From an uncultured Lachnospiraceae bacterium (lineage in GTDB: Bacteria > Bacillota > Clostridia > Lachnospirales > Lachnospiraceae): a stretch of DNA of 64,000 nt. The DNA lies in contig CAJTUC010000023.1 of assembly GCA_910579395.1 (NCBI GenBank), positions 3,225-67,224 on the forward strand, written 5' to 3'. Below the pieces are notes generated by a model, which was not told the origin of the DNA, searched no databases, and saw nothing but the letters and a program-made list of their open reading frames with translations. The translations under genes were made by a program, and so were the position numbers. Below, piece after piece: positions 51,333-59,677 of this stretch; position 1 is the stretch's first letter; each line of letters opens with the position of its first letter.

Positions 51333-51361
51333 GTCATGAAACGACAGCTTTTTGTCATGAA
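51333..51361 (-). promoter_or_regulatory. Putative LytTR binding site
   Basis: Two direct copies of TTCATGAC on the minus strand (51361-51354 and 51340-51333), exactly 21 bases apart, that is two helical turns, about 110 bases before the LytTR start codon. Confidence 0.5.
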
Positions 51362-51376
51362 CGTTTTGCGGACATT

Positions 51377-52051
51377 TTAGCAGACCGCTTCTCCGTCATG
51401 CTCCATCAGTGTTACGGAAAAGATGCCTTCCCGGGCCGCCAGTTCCCTGACCAGTTCTTTTCCCTTATCGGTACGCAGTTCTACGATCAAATGAAGCTTT
51501 TCTTTCGTCAGATTTCTGGATTTCACTTTGCTGTACTTACAATAGGTTTCCACCGTTCCCAGAATTTCATCCTCGTCATCAGGATTTTCCACGTTCAGCA
51601 CCAGAAGCAGCGGTGCTTTCGCAATCTTTATATTATCCAACGCGATGACCATCGCAGTAATGATCAGGGAAACGATGACTGCCATCTCTCCCAGCCCGGC
51701 GCCGCAGATAATGCCTGCTGAAATCGACCAGAATAAAAAAGTCAGGTCGATGGGGTCTTTGACCGCGGTACGAAATCTTACGATCGACAAAGCGCCCACC
51801 ATGCCGAGCGAGATCACGATGCTCGACTGTATGGCAAGAATGATGGATGCCACGATGACCGGAAGGACTGCCAGCGAAATATTAAAATGCTTGGAATAAA
51901 AGGCCTGTTTGGTCACGAACCGGTAAACGAGAAAAATATAACCGCCAATGCAGATTGCCAGCGCATAGACGAGCATCATTTCCGTAAACCCCAACTCTGC
52001 GTTCGCAAATCCCTCTCTGAAAGTTCTTGTAAAAATATCATTAAAATTCAT
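51377..52051 (-). CDS. DUF4956 membrane protein
   Basis: 224 residues with four to five membrane helices (MLVYALAICIGGYIFLVY, ISLAVLPVIVASIILAI, LFWSISAGIICGAGLGE, IVSLIITAMVIAL) and the family motif GMVGALSIVRFRTAVKDP, then a soluble C-terminal alpha/beta domain. DUF4956 proteins occur beside VTC-domain polyphosphate polymerases and CotH proteins in many bacteria. It overlaps the VTC gene by 11 bases and ends the operon. It may form the membrane channel or anchor for a polyphosphate-related product (inference). Confidence 0.9.
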   Translation of the reverse strand: MNFNDIFTRTFREGFANAELGFTEMMLVYALAICIGGYIFLVYRFVTKQAFYSKHFNISLAVLPVIVASIILAIQSSIVISLGMVGALSIVRFRTAVKDPIDLTFLFWSISAGIICGAGLGEMAVIVSLIITAMVIALDNIKIAKAPLLLVLNVENPDDEDEILGTVETYCKYSKVKSRNLTKEKLHLIVELRTDKGKELVRELAAREGIFSVTLMEHDGEAVC

Positions 52052-52841
52052 AAGGCTGTCCCTGTTCCCTTTCTGACATTCTGAGCGGTTTTCCCGCCAT
52101 CCTGCAAAGATAATATTTTGAAAAAGAAATTTTATGAAGACTCACGACCTGCAATGCCTGCCTGAGAAAATCCGGCAGATATTCATCGTATTTGACTTCC
52201 AGCAAATGAAAGCCCCTTTCCAGCACCGGTACCATCACAATATCCTTCTGCATAAATTCCCCGGTATCGGGCGACGCACAGATATTTCTGTCCATTGTGA
52301 TGCGTACATTTCCTGCCGGGTACACATAAGGCACTCTGTCATATTCCACGATGACGGCCGGGCCAAGAAGCATCCGTTCTCTGGCAAGCTCCAACTGCGA
52401 GAGTACAGCCCTTCCGGAATCATATGCCCCATCCACGGCCTCTCCCCGTAAAATCTTCTGCACTTCTTCCGGCGTCAGTTCACAGCTTTCTTTCCTGATC
52501 TTGTCACGGTTCCTGTATTTGATTTCCAAATGAAACCGTTCGTCCATACCCGAAAGATAGGAACGTATCCGGTACTTTTTCCGCTCGTCCAGTCCGTCTT
52601 CTTTCTGCCGCATGGCGCTGTTATCATAATCGTCAAAGTAAAGGCTCCTGACCGGGTAGAATCCCTCCTCATTGCTATGGAGGTCTTTTTCCATTAAAAA
52701 ATCGAGCTGTGCGCGCAGCATTTCTATCTGCAGCTGGGTACACAAAAACTTTAATTCATACCGATATCTGTATTCCTTTTCCTTTTTACCGCTTTCCATA
52801 TTCTTTCCAATCATCCATTCCTGCCCAGTCCATTCGGTCAT
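52041..52841 (-). CDS. VTC-domain protein (polyphosphate polymerase-like)
   Basis: 266 residues. The VTC tunnel fold is shown by RYELKFLCTQ, PVRSLYFDDYDNSA, KYRIRSYL, FHLEIKYRNRD, VIVEYDRVPYV and LLEVKYDEYLP; the conserved basic and acidic residues for nucleotide-phosphate and metal binding (R, K, E pairs) are in place. VTC domains make polyphosphate from ATP in eukaryotes; bacterial homologues are less studied. The start overlaps the CotH stop as ATGA, so the three genes are translated together. No SPX domain is present. Confidence 0.88.
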   Translation of the reverse strand: MTEWTGQEWMIGKNMESGKKEKEYRYRYELKFLCTQLQIEMLRAQLDFLMEKDLHSNEEGFYPVRSLYFDDYDNSAMRQKEDGLDERKKYRIRSYLSGMDERFHLEIKYRNRDKIRKESCELTPEEVQKILRGEAVDGAYDSGRAVLSQLELARERMLLGPAVIVEYDRVPYVYPAGNVRITMDRNICASPDTGEFMQKDIVMVPVLERGFHLLEVKYDEYLPDFLRQALQVVSLHKISFSKYYLCRMAGKPLRMSEREQGQPYEF

Positions 52842-54580
52842 TTTCCCGTCCTTTTGCACAGATACCATAATAGCATACCGGCGCCGCACATGACAAGCAG
52901 CACCGCCGGAAAACGGTATTCCATAATAACATGCACAAGCCCGTATTCCCCTCTGTCCGTCTCTTCCTGTACCGGCATCATCTCAGGAGGAACCTCTTTG
53001 ACCTCTGTTTTGGGCAGCACAATTTCCATGACCGTATCCGTCAGGTCCGCACACAAGTATTCATCCATCAGATTCATTTTATCCTGAAGATAACCGGTAA
53101 GATGCGCCGTATGTTCTTCCAGCGAAGCATCCGTCATAAAGACACTGCGCGGTGCCGGGAAAAGAATCTGGTCCATCGCTATTGACGCTTCGATTTCCGC
53201 CGTTTTCGCTTCGATACCGCCCTCTGTCAACGCGAGCATAGCCGGACGGAAATGCTCCGTATATTCCTGCCACACCAGCTTTCGGAACGCCGGCTGGCTA
53301 TAGAACACCGCGTACCAGCGGCTGACGTTATTATAATTCAAGTCATAACCCGTCACAAAAAAGTCCTGTGCCTCGACGGCAATGCCTCTCCCCATCGTAT
53401 TGTCCAAATCCCAGAGCGGGCCGTCATGCAGAATCCCGTTCTTCAAATCCAGATACAAATACTGGCTCGTGTAGCCAAAATCCATATCCTGCAGAATTTC
53501 TTCCATGACGAACCGTTTTGCGAAAGATTCCACATCGAGCCTGCCCATCGCCTCCGCCGTATTTCCATTTTCCATATCTGCCGTGAATGCGTCAAAAAAC
53601 TGCTGCACACCGTCTAAATCGCAATTCTTCTCCGGTGCATGAATCACAACAGGCTGCTCGTTCGTGAGCAGAATATACTGCTCTTCCACCGACCGCTCGA
53701 TATAATCCACTTCCAGCAGATATCCGTTCCCGATATCCATCCTGTTCTTACCGGGCTCTATTTTTTCCATAAGCTGATAAAGACCGGCGTATTCATCGTT
53801 GATATATACTTCCGCAAACCGTTCTTCCGGTGTGAACCGCATACCGCTCTCCCGTGCAAGTTCAAAACCGATCTGGTTCCTGATATACGCACCGTCGTAA
53901 TAATTGGCATTCAATACCCAGCGCTTCGCCGCGCCCATTCCCAAAACGTTTTCCGCATCCTCAAGCTTTACCGCATAGGATTTCTTCGCCGCATCCCAGG
54001 AAGTATTGCCCCTGCCGGAAAGGCGTTCTACCTTCACCGCCGTTTCCATATTCCCGTCCGCATCGTATACCTCCAGAAACCCGGCTTCGCTGTATCCTTT
54101 ATCCGCGTTGACGGCCTCCATACTCCCAGAAGCGGTCGTCAGCCGAATGACGGGCAGTCTGGAACCCTGCATAAAAATGACAGGTATCGATGTTTTGCCA
54201 TCGTTCTCTCCGCCCCTTCCATCTGTACCGGAGCAAACGGCTTCATAGACCCGGTTCAGTTCCACCTGCGAAAGCGCATCGCCGTCCGATAGCTGCCCTC
54301 CATCAAACAGCAGATATTCCGCAGTCTCCATATCAAGACTTATCTTCTCCAAAGAGAGACTGCCAGGTATACAAAAATAAACGGTATCTTCCGCCCAAAA
54401 TCCTTTCAGCCGGTGCGACATACCGCCCTGCCTGTAAATAAGAGAAAAGGGCAAATGACCCCCCTCTTCCTCTTTTTTTCCGTTATTGGTCATTGTCAAA
54501 ATCATCATGGACAGAGCCGCCAACGCCAAAAAACTTACCGCGAATAACAGGCTCCTTATCTTAACGAACTTTCCTGACAT
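52838..54580 (-). CDS. CotH-family protein kinase-like, membrane anchored
   Basis: About 580 residues. N-terminal membrane helix (LLFAVSFLALAALSMMILT) and a second at the C-terminus (FPAVLLVMCGAGMLLWYL), with the CotH domain outside: SGRGNTSW, KKSYAVKLEDAENVLG, WVLNANYYDGAYIRNQIG, GLYQLMEKIEPGK and the metal motif LWDLDNTMGRG. CotH proteins of Bacillus spores phosphorylate coat proteins; here no spore-coat genes are adjacent and the partners are VTC and DUF4956 proteins. The start could also be an ATG four codons earlier. A 30-base fragment of the structured repeat lies just upstream (54604-54632). Confidence 0.88.
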   Translation of the reverse strand: MSGKFVKIRSLLFAVSFLALAALSMMILTMTNNGKKEEEGGHLPFSLIYRQGGMSHRLKGFWAEDTVYFCIPGSLSLEKISLDMETAEYLLFDGGQLSDGDALSQVELNRVYEAVCSGTDGRGGENDGKTSIPVIFMQGSRLPVIRLTTASGSMEAVNADKGYSEAGFLEVYDADGNMETAVKVERLSGRGNTSWDAAKKSYAVKLEDAENVLGMGAAKRWVLNANYYDGAYIRNQIGFELARESGMRFTPEERFAEVYINDEYAGLYQLMEKIEPGKNRMDIGNGYLLEVDYIERSVEEQYILLTNEQPVVIHAPEKNCDLDGVQQFFDAFTADMENGNTAEAMGRLDVESFAKRFVMEEILQDMDFGYTSQYLYLDLKNGILHDGPLWDLDNTMGRGIAVEAQDFFVTGYDLNYNNVSRWYAVFYSQPAFRKLVWQEYTEHFRPAMLALTEGGIEAKTAEIEASIAMDQILFPAPRSVFMTDASLEEHTAHLTGYLQDKMNLMDEYLCADLTDTVMEIVLPKTEVKEVPPEMMPVQEETDRGEYGLVHVIMEYRFPAVLLVMCGAGMLLWYLCKRTGK

Positions 54581-54603
54581 TTTCACACCCATCTATCTGT
54601 CAA

Positions 54604-54632
54604 CAGATTCCTTAGAACTTCTCTTCACACTT
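54604..54632 (-). repeat. Fragment of a structured repeat
   Basis: Matches only the TAGAACTTCTCTTCACAC end of the repeat family (compare copies B and C); the rest is lost. Confidence 0.5.
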
Positions 54633-54689
54633 CTTATGAAGTATAACACATGCAATAGATTTTGACCATTTCTTTCTCAATGCGTGGGT

Positions 54690-56630
54690 TCACATGATTT
54701 CTGCATTCTTCCGGTAGAACAGAACGGACAACCAATAAAACACCGCAAAAAACAGGAAAATAATGGCAATGCTGACCAGATTGACCGTTTTTAAATTTTT
54801 CGATACCAGTTTTTCCAGCGAATGCACGGAAAACCAAGAGGATAACGTCATCAGAAGAAACGGCATCGCATAAGCCGCCAGCAGTTCCCTGGCTGCTGCC
54901 CTGCTCAAAGTCCGTGGTGAAATTCCCATTTTCTTCAAAATGGCATAACGCTCTTTTTCCTCAAAAGCGTCATTATAAATCCTCATAAAGAGGATGCTTC
55001 CGCTCGCCAGCACAAAAACAAGGAATACGAAAACACACAGAGAATATTCTACCTTAATCCACTCGATTTCACCGCTGTCCGGATCGAGGGCAACAAGCCC
55101 CACATAACTATCCTCCGTGGTATATGTAAGGCCGTTCAATTTTTCCCGGCTGACTTCAAAATTTCCCGCTTCCGCAATTTTATAATTATAAGTATAAGTT
55201 TGGATGTCCGCCGCTTCTCCCGTCTGACGCTGTTTCAAGAACTCTTCCTGACACTGTGACAGAAGTTCCGCATAAACCCTGTCGCTTACAATATAATAGC
55301 CGTGGCTCTCCTGGAAATACCCCAGATAAGGCGCAGTCGTCTTATCGATCTGGTGAAACGGCCTTCCGTCGATTTCTATCGTTTGCTCTTTTTCATCGGT
55401 AACAAATGACATGAGCATCTCATAAGAGACTTTGATGAGTTCGTCATCGGCAAGGCTTTCATAGGGAAAAGTAATTCCTGTATCTTCCGCCAGCCGTTCG
55501 ACATCGGAAAACGCCATAATCCCCTGACTGTACCCATGGGAAAAATGACTGCCGTCCATCCCGAAAAAAGGCAGGCAGCCGTGATATACAATATCGTTAT
55601 CCTCCGCAATCAACGCCGTGACTTCCGCTTCCAGCTCCGGCCTGTCGCTGATGATCTGGAACGTATAGTGGTTCCTGAAATTAACCATATTATCATACTT
55701 TTCTTTCTGCGCAAAGGCTGTAGCAATCGCAGTGACCGAACAGGTGAGCAGTACGCAGGTCATTGCATATGTCCTGTAATTCTTTTTCATGCGGAAAACA
55801 ATGTTGTTAATCCAGATTGTCCGCGCCTTCCGGTACAAAAAGCTTTTCCGCTTCGAAAGCTGCTGAAACAATATCGGAAGAAAACCGCCGAACAGCAGAT
55901 AGGTTCCGACGATAACGAGCACCGTCGCCAGAAGCAGATTTCCCATAACATTATATCCGTCTTCCCTGATCGCAAGCGCATAACCGTTTGCGAGGATGCA
56001 GGAACCGAGCGCTGCTTTGATGAACAGCAGCAGGCCGCTTTCTTTCACATACTCATTCTGCCTTGCCGCAGAAATCATCTCCAGCACGCTGCTCTTTACA
56101 ATATTCCCATAACCTTTCAGCGCAAAGAGCGCATAAATCGGCGTATAGATTGCCGCCGTAATGGCGATCGGCTGCCATGTAAAACGGAACGATATCGCAA
56201 TCGCAATCTCCGAAAGCCGAAGCAGAATCATCTGAAAAAGCCAGGTCGTGACTATACCTGCACCAATGCCGAGAACAAGTGCCACGATGCCGGTCAGCAC
56301 CGTTTCCAGCATATAGAGTTTCCCAATCTTACGGTTCGTCAGCCCCATAAAAACATAGATGCCGATTTCCTTCTTTCTCTTTGTCAGGAACACATTCGTC
56401 GCATACCAGATAAAGAAGAACATAAAACAGACGAGTACAAAAGAAATGACTCGGATGATGATATCGATATATTCTTTATTTCTCTCGCCCAACGCCTGAA
56501 AAGTCTCCGCAAAAGTCAGATTTACGAAATTATAAAGAATCAGCACCGTAAAGGCAAGAGAAAGTATCATGGAAAAATAGTTGTGAAAACTTTTCCGGAA
56601 ATTTTGAAAGGCCAGTCTGCCGATACTCAT
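54690..56630 (-). CDS. ABC transporter permease, BceB type
   Basis: 646 residues, ten membrane helices with a large extracellular domain between helices VII and VIII (about 310-525), the layout of BceB/FtsX-like permeases that sense and remove peptide antibiotics. The FtsX core (IWYATNVFLTKRKKEIGIYVFMGLTNRKIG) occurs near the N-terminus and again at the C-terminus (EEKERYAILKKMGIS). The gene overlaps bceA by four bases. The extracellular domain's likely ligand is a cell-wall-active peptide; which one is unknown. Confidence 0.9.
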   Translation of the reverse strand: MSIGRLAFQNFRKSFHNYFSMILSLAFTVLILYNFVNLTFAETFQALGERNKEYIDIIIRVISFVLVCFMFFFIWYATNVFLTKRKKEIGIYVFMGLTNRKIGKLYMLETVLTGIVALVLGIGAGIVTTWLFQMILLRLSEIAIAISFRFTWQPIAITAAIYTPIYALFALKGYGNIVKSSVLEMISAARQNEYVKESGLLLFIKAALGSCILANGYALAIREDGYNVMGNLLLATVLVIVGTYLLFGGFLPILFQQLSKRKSFLYRKARTIWINNIVFRMKKNYRTYAMTCVLLTCSVTAIATAFAQKEKYDNMVNFRNHYTFQIISDRPELEAEVTALIAEDNDIVYHGCLPFFGMDGSHFSHGYSQGIMAFSDVERLAEDTGITFPYESLADDELIKVSYEMLMSFVTDEKEQTIEIDGRPFHQIDKTTAPYLGYFQESHGYYIVSDRVYAELLSQCQEEFLKQRQTGEAADIQTYTYNYKIAEAGNFEVSREKLNGLTYTTEDSYVGLVALDPDSGEIEWIKVEYSLCVFVFLVFVLASGSILFMRIYNDAFEEKERYAILKKMGISPRTLSRAAARELLAAYAMPFLLMTLSSWFSVHSLEKLVSKNLKTVNLVSIAIIFLFFAVFYWLSVLFYRKNAEIM

Positions 56631-57472
56631 GAGAGATCACCTCCCTTTTTTCTAAGGGCGATATTGTCCGGAGCGGTGCTGCCTGGAACAAAACTGTTCG
56701 GATCAGCACTGCTCCTATCATCTTTGCCCATCGATGCCTGCACTTCCATAATGCGGTCATAAAATTCCCTTCTGTCATTTCCCCGGCTCAGCCTGCACCG
56801 CATCATGCCATCATTCAGAATATAAACATCCTTTGCATAAGAAGCGCAGAAAGCGTCGTGTGTCACCATCAAAATGGCCGCCTGCCCTCTTTCATTCACA
56901 GTACGAAAACATTCCAATAAATCCTTGCCTGATTTGGAATCCAGTGCCCCTGTCGGTTCATCCGCAAACAGGATTTCCGGTTCGGTAATGAGCGCGCGGC
57001 ATACGGCACCCCGCTGCTTCTGCCCGCCGGACAGCTGATAAGGATATTTGTTCAAATGTCCCGTCAATCCAAAGGTATCGGCCAGCTTCCCGACTTTTTC
57101 CACACAGGTCTTTCCGGAAACGCCGTTCAGTGAAAGGGGCAGCGCAATATTATCCTGCAGCGTCATCGTATCGAGCAGATTATAATCCTGAAAGACAAAA
57201 CCGATCTTATCCCGCCTGATCTGCGATAATTCCTGATTGGATACTTTCGCAATATCCTTCCCATGAAACAGGACAAATCCCTGTGTCGGCCTGTCTATTG
57301 TGGAAAGGATGTTGAGCAGCGTCGTCTTACCGGAACCGCTCGGCCCCATGATTGCGATAAAATCGTTTGCAAAAATGGTGAAGTCGATTCCTTTTAAGAC
57401 CTTCGTGCGAAACCCCTTCGCACCGTAATCTTTTGTCATGTTCTTGATTTCCACAATCTTTTTTTCATTCAT
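56627..57472 (-). CDS. ABC transporter ATPase, BceA type
   Basis: 281 residues. Walker A GPSGSGKTTLLN, Q-loop FVFQDYNLLD, signature LSGGQKQRGAVCRAL, Walker B ILFADEPTGALDS, H-loop MVTHDAFCA. MacB/BceA group, powering the adjacent permease. About 40 C-terminal residues (DRRSSADPNSFVPGSTAP) beyond the usual end are disordered. It lies between the kinase and permease genes, as in BceRSAB operons. Confidence 0.95.
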   Translation of the reverse strand: MNEKKIVEIKNMTKDYGAKGFRTKVLKGIDFTIFANDFIAIMGPSGSGKTTLLNILSTIDRPTQGFVLFHGKDIAKVSNQELSQIRRDKIGFVFQDYNLLDTMTLQDNIALPLSLNGVSGKTCVEKVGKLADTFGLTGHLNKYPYQLSGGQKQRGAVCRALITEPEILFADEPTGALDSKSGKDLLECFRTVNERGQAAILMVTHDAFCASYAKDVYILNDGMMRCRLSRGNDRREFYDRIMEVQASMGKDDRSSADPNSFVPGSTAPDNIALRKKGGDLS

Positions 57473-57547
57473 GCGTGTTGTTCTCCTGTTCTAAATAGTC
57501 TCTGTCTATTTTAAAAGAAAAGAACATGAACAATCCTTACATCCGCA

Positions 57548-58567
57548 TTACAAATCGCCGGGAAATCTTACATTTTTGTCATAGCGGAATTCGATTATAA
57601 ACTTCGTCCCTTTCCCATACTCGCTCTCCGCATGGATTTCATGCCCGAGCCGCTCCAAAATGACCGATGCCATATATAGCCCCATCCCGGTCGATCGATA
57701 CTGTCCGTTATGATAGCAGCTGCCCGTATAGCCTTTTTCAAAAATCCGGCGGATATCGCTTTCTTTGATGCCATCTCCGTTATCCTCAACAAACAGCCGC
57801 ACCGTACCTTCTCCGCTTTCATCGCCTGTCTCATCCGCACTGTCCGCATAGATGGCAAGACAGGGAGATTCTTTGCTGCGGCTGTATTTAACGGCATTGC
57901 TGATGAGCTGGTCCAACACATAAGTCAGCCAGGACGGGTCGGTATAGACCAGCCTGTCCACATTGTCCTGTATCTTCAGCGTGAAATGATTTCTGACCAG
58001 GAAGAACTGATTATTATGGATAGCGTTTTTGACACACTCCATAAGATTTGTTTCCCGAATCTGCAAATCGAACAGACTGCTCTGTATTTTGGCACCGAGC
58101 AGTGCAGAATGCAGTTGTTTGTTTATCCGTTCCAACTGCTCCCGCATCGTATTCTTCAAAGAAAGTTCTTCTATTTTTTCCGCTGTTAAAAGACTTACGG
58201 CAAGCGGAATTTTTACTTCGTGGCACCATTTGGCAAAATAATCCTGCAATTCACAGTTCATCATAAACTGCTCCTGCTGCCGCTCTTCCAATATGGCGAT
58301 ATCATGTGCCGCAATATCTTTATCTTCGCTGTCCGGAAACTCTCCAAAAACAACACAGTCCCGCCGCAGCGCCTCCCGTTTCCGTGCCTGCCTCCGCCTG
58401 TCTTTCAGAAAATCAGCCCCGAAAATAAGCACAAGCATAAGGAAGACCAGAAAATCCAGATAGAGCAGATAAGCGCCCTTCACTTCCGGAAGCAGAAAAA
58501 GAAAATAAAGATTATAAGCCGCGCAGGAAAACGCCGCAGGCAAAATCGCTTTATAATGCCGTCTCAT
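57548..58567 (-). CDS. Intramembrane-sensing histidine kinase, BceS type
   Basis: 339 residues. Two N-terminal membrane helices with almost no outer loop (ILPAAFSCAAYNLYFLFLLP and YLDFLVFLMLVLIFGADFL), the hallmark of BceS kinases that read the state of their ABC transporter. The phospho-acceptor His is in KWCHEVKIPLAVSL; N-box DQLISNAVKYS, G1 VEDNGDGI, G2 GMGLYMASVI. The start cassette ATG-GTT-ATT-AGT-ATG precedes the chosen ATG, and structured repeat H lies between it and bceR. Confidence 0.93.
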   Translation of the reverse strand: MRRHYKAILPAAFSCAAYNLYFLFLLPEVKGAYLLYLDFLVFLMLVLIFGADFLKDRRRQARKREALRRDCVVFGEFPDSEDKDIAAHDIAILEERQQEQFMMNCELQDYFAKWCHEVKIPLAVSLLTAEKIEELSLKNTMREQLERINKQLHSALLGAKIQSSLFDLQIRETNLMECVKNAIHNNQFFLVRNHFTLKIQDNVDRLVYTDPSWLTYVLDQLISNAVKYSRSKESPCLAIYADSADETGDESGEGTVRLFVEDNGDGIKESDIRRIFEKGYTGSCYHNGQYRSTGMGLYMASVILERLGHEIHAESEYGKGTKFIIEFRYDKNVRFPGDL

Positions 58568-58589
58568 ACTAATAACCATGCCTTTCTCT

Positions 58590-58652
58590 CAACCTGCGAA
58601 CTTTGGGCCGCAGGCACAAATTCGCGTGTGAAAAATTTATTTTTCACGCTAA
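58590..58652 (-). repeat. Hairpin module upstream of the bceS start cassette
   Basis: GTGTGAAAAATTT/ATTTTTCAC hairpin plus a GCGAA/TTCGC stem enclosing a CCTGCG-like segment. A GCCGCC/GGCGGC hairpin follows at 58660-58676. Same order as around 50384 and 16527. Confidence 0.65.
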
Positions 58653-58689
58653 CCTTCATGCCGCCTCCTGGCGGCGCAAATCATCAATG

Positions 58690-58823
58690 GGAAGAACGCC
58701 GTATTTCAGGCGTTCTTTCGTGTGAGAAAGATTTGCCTTCGGCAAATCGTAGAACTTCCAAGTCAACTATGCTGACTTTGCGAAACAGCCTTTGCTGTGA
58801 GCCCTAGAAGTTCTTCTCACGCT
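58690..58823 (-). repeat. Structured repeat, copy H (with an added hairpin)
   Basis: GGAAGAACGCC/GGCGTTCTT, outer GTGTGAGAA/TTCTCACGC, inner GATTTGCC/GGCAAATC; an extra AAGTCA/TGACTT hairpin (about 58760-58778) is inserted in the loop. Because of this insertion the reading frame seen in copies A, F and G is broken here, which speaks against a coding role. Confidence 0.75.
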
Positions 58824-58830
58824 ATCCCCC

Positions 58831-59511
58831 TCACCCTATGTAATACCCCTGCCCTTTCTTCGTTTTTATCAATTCCTCTCCGCATAAATCGGACAGTTTA
58901 CTCCGGAGTCTGCTAACTAATGTAGTCAATGTTCCGTCCGAAACAAATTCGTCCGTACTCCACAACGTCATCATTAAATCTTCTCTCGTGATGACACCCG
59001 GCCTGTGCTCTATAAGCTTTGCCATGATCCGCTTTTCCGATTTCGTCAGTTCTATCTCCTGTCCATGCAGCAAAAGCGATGCCGTATCCTGTTCAAAGCA
59101 AATATCCTCCCGCAGATAGATTCTGTCTTTGACCCGATATTGGTAAGTTCTCCGCAGGACTGCCGCTATCTTGGTCTGCAGAATTTCCAACCGAAAGGGC
59201 TTTTCCACATAATCATCGCCGCCCTGTGCAATCGCCATGATCTTGTCGTTATCGTCACTCCGGCTGCTGATATAGATCAGCGGTATTTCCGAAATCTCCC
59301 GGATCCGCCTGCACCAGTAAAACCCGTCATAATAGGGCAGATTGATGTCCATCAGGACAAGCTGCGGGCGGCATCTCATAAAAGCGGAAAGAATATCTTT
59401 AAACTCCCTGATGACAGTCGTAGCATATCCCCATTTTTTCAAAAAAAGAGCAATTTCTTCCGCCAATACCGCATCATCCTCCACGAGCATGATGTTGATC
59501 TTGATATCCAC
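58831..59511 (-). CDS. OmpR-family response regulator, BceR type
   Basis: 226 residues. Receiver with LVEDDAVLAEEI, phospho-acceptor Asp in LVLMDINLPYYDGFYW, and Lys in YVEKPFRLEIL; then a winged-helix OmpR domain (ELTKSEKRIMAKLIEH, TLVSRLRSKL, KGQGYYIG). The start ATG has AATAGGAGGCG before it. First gene of the Bce-type operon, diverging from the 318-aa plus-strand gene. Confidence 0.95.
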   Translation of the reverse strand: MDIKINIMLVEDDAVLAEEIALFLKKWGYATTVIREFKDILSAFMRCRPQLVLMDINLPYYDGFYWCRRIREISEIPLIYISSRSDDNDKIMAIAQGGDDYVEKPFRLEILQTKIAAVLRRTYQYRVKDRIYLREDICFEQDTASLLLHGQEIELTKSEKRIMAKLIEHRPGVITREDLMMTLWSTDEFVSDGTLTTLVSRLRSKLSDLCGEELIKTKKGQGYYIG

Positions 59512-59576
59512 CTGTCCATACGCCTCCTATTCTTTTCTGTATTTTTTAATTTTAAAAAATTTTTTTATTTTTCTTT

Positions 59577-59602
59577 TTAAGAAATTCTTATAACATTCTT
59601 AA
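59577..59602. promoter_or_regulatory. Possible operator between divergent genes
   Basis: Palindrome TTAAGAA, 12 bases, TTCTTAA within an AT-rich intergenic region between bceR and the plus-strand orphan. It could be the BceR binding site; the position suits control of both directions. Confidence 0.4.
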
Positions 59603-59677
59603 AATTGCACCCGGACAGCCGATATACAATACAGATACCAAGCACACACAGCCCGAAACGGCGAAAAAGAGGTCAGC

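Noticed and set aside
55536..56762. 408-codon plus-strand reading over bceB/bceA
   Set aside because: Antisense shadow; Arg/His-rich sequence without motifs.
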